Origin: Acidobacteriota bacterium
Lineage (GTDB): Bacteria; Acidobacteriota; Terriglobia; Terriglobales; Acidobacteriaceae
Length of the DNA: 9,258 nucleotides
NCBI GenBank assembly: GCA_021781255.1
Contig: JAJXXG010000351.1
Coordinates: 1-9,258, forward strand
Direction: 5' to 3'
Numbering within the stretch: the first letter of the stretch is position 1; each line of letters starts with the position of its first letter. Shown here piece after piece: positions 6,108-9,258 of the stretch. The notes under the pieces are model-generated. The model saw nothing but the letters and a program-made list of their open reading frames with translations, made no database searches and was not told the origin of the DNA. A program made the translations under genes and the position numbers.

Positions 6108-6279
6108 ATTCATACGAAAAATGGGTACCGCCTCTTAGTTTTGGGAGCCCCATCCTTCTACCGCCCGCCTCACCTTCCAGCGATCGCCGGAGCCTCCATC
6201 GCTCTGCCCACATCTATGTCATTGAGTCCCACGAAAATAGCGCCCGCCCCGAACCGTTTCACCATATGCGGCGCAGCAC

Positions 6280-6305
6280 AAAGGGCGCCCCGCGGGGCGC
6301 CCTTT
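6280..6305 (-). terminator. Terminator of the second TonB-dependent receptor gene
   Basis: AAAGGGCGCCC (6280-6290) and GGGCGCCCTTT (6295-6305) form a perfect 11-bp stem around CGCG, 27 nt after the receptor's stop codon. The arms are identical to those of the terminator at 2107-2133. On the minus strand only TTT follows before GTG, so the U-tract is short; on the plus strand TTTT follows. Its position argues that the two receptors are transcribed separately. Confidence 0.7.
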
Positions 6306-6332
6306 TGTGGCTGTCGGCTTCCTGCCTCTTCC

Positions 6333-9258
6333 TTAGAAGCTGAGCTTCAGCGCCAGTTGCATCGTGCGCGCATTGGCAAGGAAGAATTTGCCGGGTTGGT
6401 TGAATGCAGCATTCCCGGCGGTCTGGAAGAGGATCTGGTTTGTGTATCCCGGTGAGTTGACGTTGTCGATCGTGCCCGGCATATACTGCGCGTGGTTCAG
6501 CACGTTGTAGGCCTGCGCCTGAAACTCGATCGAGCGGGCTTCCCCAAAGTTGAACCGCTTGATCGCCGTCACGTCCAGGTTGTTGATCGGGTTGATCGGC
6601 TCCGTGTTGCGGCTTGCCGTCGGCAGCGTGCCGGCGCCCGCCGTGATGTACTCCGCGTTCGGATTGATGGCAACATAGGCCACAGTATCAGCCTTGCATA
6701 GCAGGGTGCCATTCGGATCCGTGGGAGAATTCGCGGCACAGCTCCCTGCCAGATTGGGATTGGCATAGGCCTTGACTCCTGTGCCCGTGTGCTTGACGCC
6801 GTTCTTATTGAAGATAGTGCGGTCGATCGCCGTGGAATCGCCATTCTGATTGGAGTTCACGCCCGAGAGCACCGTGTAGTACTCCGGCGACTCATAGGTG
6901 TAAATCGGAGCCACTTCCCAATTGCCCAGCAGGTTCTTCGTCACCCAGTTGCCCTGCTTGAAGAACGGCAGATCATAGACCACCACCATCGTCAGACGAT
7001 GTGTATGGTCAAGAGCCGACCGGCTGTAATCCGCCTTCACGTTCTGCGAGTCCTGGGGACGCCGAGGCGTCAGCACGGTCGAGAACACCGCCGCCGTCGC
7101 ATCGTCCATCGCCTTGCTCCACGTATATGAGAGGTTCAGCAGCAGCCCGTTGGTGAACTGCCGGTTCAGGCTGGCTGCCATGCCGTTATAGTTCGAGCTG
7201 GAGTACGGCAGGAACGAGGTAATCTTGCTGGTGAACCCCGCCGTTCGATAGGCATCCAGGAAAATGGACTTCGACTGAATCGCCGCAAGGGTGTTGGTTA
7301 AAGTGCCAAGTGCCGCAGCCGACGGTGCCTGCAGATATGTGGCAAGTTGGTTCTCGGCAGTTACACGGGGCGCAACATTCAACTGGATCTGCGTGGGCAG
7401 ATGAACGCCGTGTGTGCCAACATAGCGAGCCTCGAACGTGTAGTTCTTGGCAAACACATGCTGCACGCCCAGCGTCCAGTTCTCGGCATAAGGCAGCTTT
7501 TGGTCGGGAACATACGACGCAGTGGCTGCGCGCTGGTCTGCGATAGTGGCAAACGTGGCCAGTGTGCCCGTGCCCGCTGGCAGACCGCCGTTCTTCAGAA
7601 AGTTCGGAGAGCCGACTGCAGGGCTGCTGCCTGACCCCACGTCGTTGGTTGAGAAGTACTGCGGCGGGAAGGACAGAATACCGAGGTTGTCGAACAGCAC
7701 GTCCACGGCCATGCCAAATCCCGCGCGGATCGACGTCTCCGGATTCACGGCGTAGTTCACGCCAACGCGGGGCAGGACGTTCTTGTACTGCGGCTTCGGC
7801 TTCGAAAACACAATCAGCCCCGGCACGCTGGCTGCAGCATTCAGAGCCTGCGTCCGCTCGCCCACCGGAACCGACGTGAACTCATACCGAAGGCCGTAGT
7901 TCAGGCTCAGCTTATCCGTCAGGCGCCACGTGTCGTTGAAGTAGCCATAGAACGCCGTCTGGTCGCCGTAGTAGTTAAAGTTGCCCGTTGACCGCTCGCC
8001 AAACGCCGTCGGCGCCAGATCGTGCAGATACTCGGTGGCCGCGTTCCACTCATAGTCGCCGCGCACGCGCTGGGTAAAGCTCTGGGGTGAGATGAATTTG
8101 CGGCCGTCAAAGCCGAACTTGAAACTGTGCCTGCCCTTCACCCAGCTCAGGTTGTCCGTGATCTGATACATGTTCTGAACCGTGGACTGAGGCGCGTTGC
8201 CGTCCGGACCGATCGACAGAAAGCCCGAGTCATACAGGTACATCGTCGGGAAAGCATCGAGTCCCGGGAAGGTGAAGTTGCCCGACGGCGTCGCGTTGTA
8301 GTACCGGTTGTAGCCAAGCCGGGCCTCATTGTTCAGGCTCGGCGTAAAGTTGTGATACTCGCTCACCGCAAACAGGTGGAAACGGCTGGGAATAGGCTGA
8401 TAGAACGCCGGAAGGCCAGCCGCCGTATCAATGCCGGTGAACTTGTTATAGATGTACCGGCCGCGGAAGCTGTCCTTGCTCGACAGCGTGTAGTCCGTGC
8501 TGGTCGTCAGCACATCGAAGTTGCTGTAGTTCGGCGCCTCGATCAGGTAGTTGCCCAGCGGGATGTTGTAAGCGGTTCCCGAACCAAAGATACCGGAGGT
8601 GGAATTGAAGTTAGTGCCATCGTAGACCGTAAGGTACTGCCCGCCCGTCGTCTGATTGAAGCAGGCGTTGTCGGCCTTCGCATCCACCTGGGACGGCGAA
8701 ACCGGCGTGTACTTGGTGAAGATCCCGAGGTTCGTCCCGCTGAAGTTCAGATTGGGATTGCCCAATGCCGTCATGCCCGCTGCTGTTGGCGTGCACACAT
8801 AATACTGGCCGCTCTGTCCCACCGTATTGCGCTCGAAGTTCGCAAAGTAGAACAGCTTGTTCTTCACAATCGGCCCGCCAACCTGCCCGCCGTAGCGGTT
8901 GTTGTCGTAGCGCGGGTTCGGGACCTTACCGCCCTGGATCGCGTTTTCCGCGTTCAGATTGCGGTTCTGGAAGTACTCGTACACCTCGCCGTGAATCTTG
9001 TTCGTGCCGCCGCGCACAATCGTGTTGAACTGGCCGCCGGCAGAGTGGCCGAACTCCGGCGAAAACTGCGTCGTGATCGCCGTAAACTCGCCCACCGCGT
9101 CGTTCGGCACATACACAAGAGGACCAGTCACCGACTTGTTGTTGTTGTCAATGCCCTCAATCGTGTAGTTGTTGTCCTCCGGGCGCATACCGGCGACCGT
9201 CGGGCCCGTCCCGGCTCCGATAGCGCCAGCCGAGGCAACACCCGGCACAAGCAGCGTA
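6333..9258 (-). CDS. Oar-like TonB-dependent outer-membrane receptor, N-terminus beyond the window
   Basis: The C-terminal 974 residues of a second large TonB-dependent transporter. The frame is open to the right edge, so the signal peptide, the carboxypeptidase-regulatory-like domain and the first part of the plug are missing; a GTG at 9248 is internal, since LL precedes VPGVAS in frame. Counting from the first visible codon, the plug includes RPEDNNYTIEGIDNNNKSV (about 25-43) and SPEFGHSAGGQFNTIV (about 66-81), both standard for acidobacterial Oar-like receptors. Barrel strands begin around GGPIVKNKLFYFANFE (127-142), and the protein ends in MQLALKLSF with the terminal Phe used for outer-membrane insertion. 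It carries four visible Cys, against ten in the neighbour, and the two barrels are clearly diverged. The stop is TAA at 6335-6333. The substrate is unknown; no SusD-like or enzyme gene is adjacent on the visible side. Confidence 0.93.
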   Translation of the reverse strand, partial: TLLVPGVASAGAIGAGTGPTVAGMRPEDNNYTIEGIDNNNKSVTGPLVYVPNDAVGEFTAITTQFSPEFGHSAGGQFNTIVRGGTNKIHGEVYEYFQNRNLNAENAIQGGKVPNPRYDNNRYGGQVGGPIVKNKLFYFANFERNTVGQSGQYYVCTPTAAGMTALGNPNLNFSGTNLGIFTKYTPVSPSQVDAKADNACFNQTTGGQYLTVYDGTNFNSTSGIFGSGTAYNIPLGNYLIEAPNYSNFDVLTTSTDYTLSSKDSFRGRYIYNKFTGIDTAAGLPAFYQPIPSRFHLFAVSEYHNFTPSLNNEARLGYNRYYNATPSGNFTFPGLDAFPTMYLYDSGFLSIGPDGNAPQSTVQNMYQITDNLSWVKGRHSFKFGFDGRKFISPQSFTQRVRGDYEWNAATEYLHDLAPTAFGERSTGNFNYYGDQTAFYGYFNDTWRLTDKLSLNYGLRYEFTSVPVGERTQALNAAASVPGLIVFSKPKPQYKNVLPRVGVNYAVNPETSIRAGFGMAVDVLFDNLGILSFPPQYFSTNDVGSGSSPAVGSPNFLKNGGLPAGTGTLATFATIADQRAATASYVPDQKLPYAENWTLGVQHVFAKNYTFEARYVGTHGVHLPTQIQLNVAPRVTAENQLATYLQAPSAAALGTLTNTLAAIQSKSIFLDAYRTAGFTSKITSFLPYSSSNYNGMAASLNRQFTNGLLLNLSYTWSKAMDDATAAVFSTVLTPRRPQDSQNVKADYSRSALDHTHRLTMVVVYDLPFFKQGNWVTKNLLGNWEVAPIYTYESPEYYTVLSGVNSNQNGDSTAIDRTIFNKNGVKHTGTGVKAYANPNLAGSCAANSPTDPNGTLLCKADTVAYVAINPNAEYITAGAGTLPTASRNTEPINPINNLDVTAIKRFNFGEARSIEFQAQAYNVLNHAQYMPGTIDNVNSPGYTNQILFQTAGNAAFNQPGKFFLANARTMQLALKLSF

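Larger units (their letters stand above)
5764..6279. other. Intergenic region between the two receptor genes, no gene seen
   Basis: This gap holds the 5' leader and probable promoter of the complete receptor and the trailing sequence of the second one. Part of it is strikingly AT-rich: 6011-6050 has only 8 G/C in 40 bases, in an otherwise GC-rich window. Short open frames here (for example 6022-6213 on the minus strand) lack a ribosome binding site and any recognisable motif. I looked for a cobalamin or TPP riboswitch core before the receptor and saw none. Sub-elements are listed separately. The stretch 6130-6279 shows nothing I can name. Confidence 0.6.

Noticed and set aside
6022..6213. 63-codon minus-strand frame in the intergenic region
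   Set aside because: No ribosome binding site or family resemblance; it covers the AT-rich island with the promoter and palindrome candidates, where a protein-coding reading is unlikely.

Overview
The window looks like chromosomal DNA from a GC-rich Gram-negative bacterium, most likely an acidobacterium of the Terriglobia (Acidobacteriaceae). The basis is two very large Oar-like TonB-dependent receptors with the phrasing typical of that group (a carboxypeptidase-regulatory-like N-terminal domain, then a plug and a 22-strand-type barrel ending in Phe), a ribosome silencing factor with a long Lys/Ala/Pro tail, and intergenic hairpin repeats of a style I associate with those genomes. The taxonomic call is an inference from protein style, not from a marker gene.

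Layout. The left part (1-993, plus strand) carries two small cupins 38 bp apart, probably one transcript; the first has lost its 5' end to the window edge. A 195-bp gap (994-1188) holds a small hairpin, an imperfect REP-like stem-loop and a plausible sigma-70 promoter. rsfS follows on the plus strand (1189-1830). A 328-bp gap (1831-2158) separates it from the convergent receptor gene; it holds a degenerate tandem repeat of about 53 bp and an 11-bp-stem terminator. The rest is minus strand: a complete TonB-dependent receptor (2159-5752), a 580-bp intergenic region with an AT-rich island, candidate promoters and a LacI-family-like palindrome, then a second receptor (6333 to the right edge) that lacks its N-terminus. 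The terminators behind the two receptors have identical 11-nt arms.

How the genes relate. The cupins are probably metal-binding beta-barrel proteins of unknown substrate. RsfS is a housekeeping translation factor without its usual nadD/rlmH neighbours. The two receptors are outer-membrane transporters powered by TonB; no SusD-like lipoprotein, hydrolase or regulator lies between them, so no substrate can be assigned. Each receptor has its own terminator and the long gap separates them, so they are probably independent units rather than one operon.

I found no mobile element, CRISPR array, tRNA, rRNA or clearly new multi-gene system. The points most worth a second look are the histone-H1-like tail on RsfS, the intergenic repeat families, the twin terminators, and the palindrome in the AT-rich island upstream of the complete receptor.
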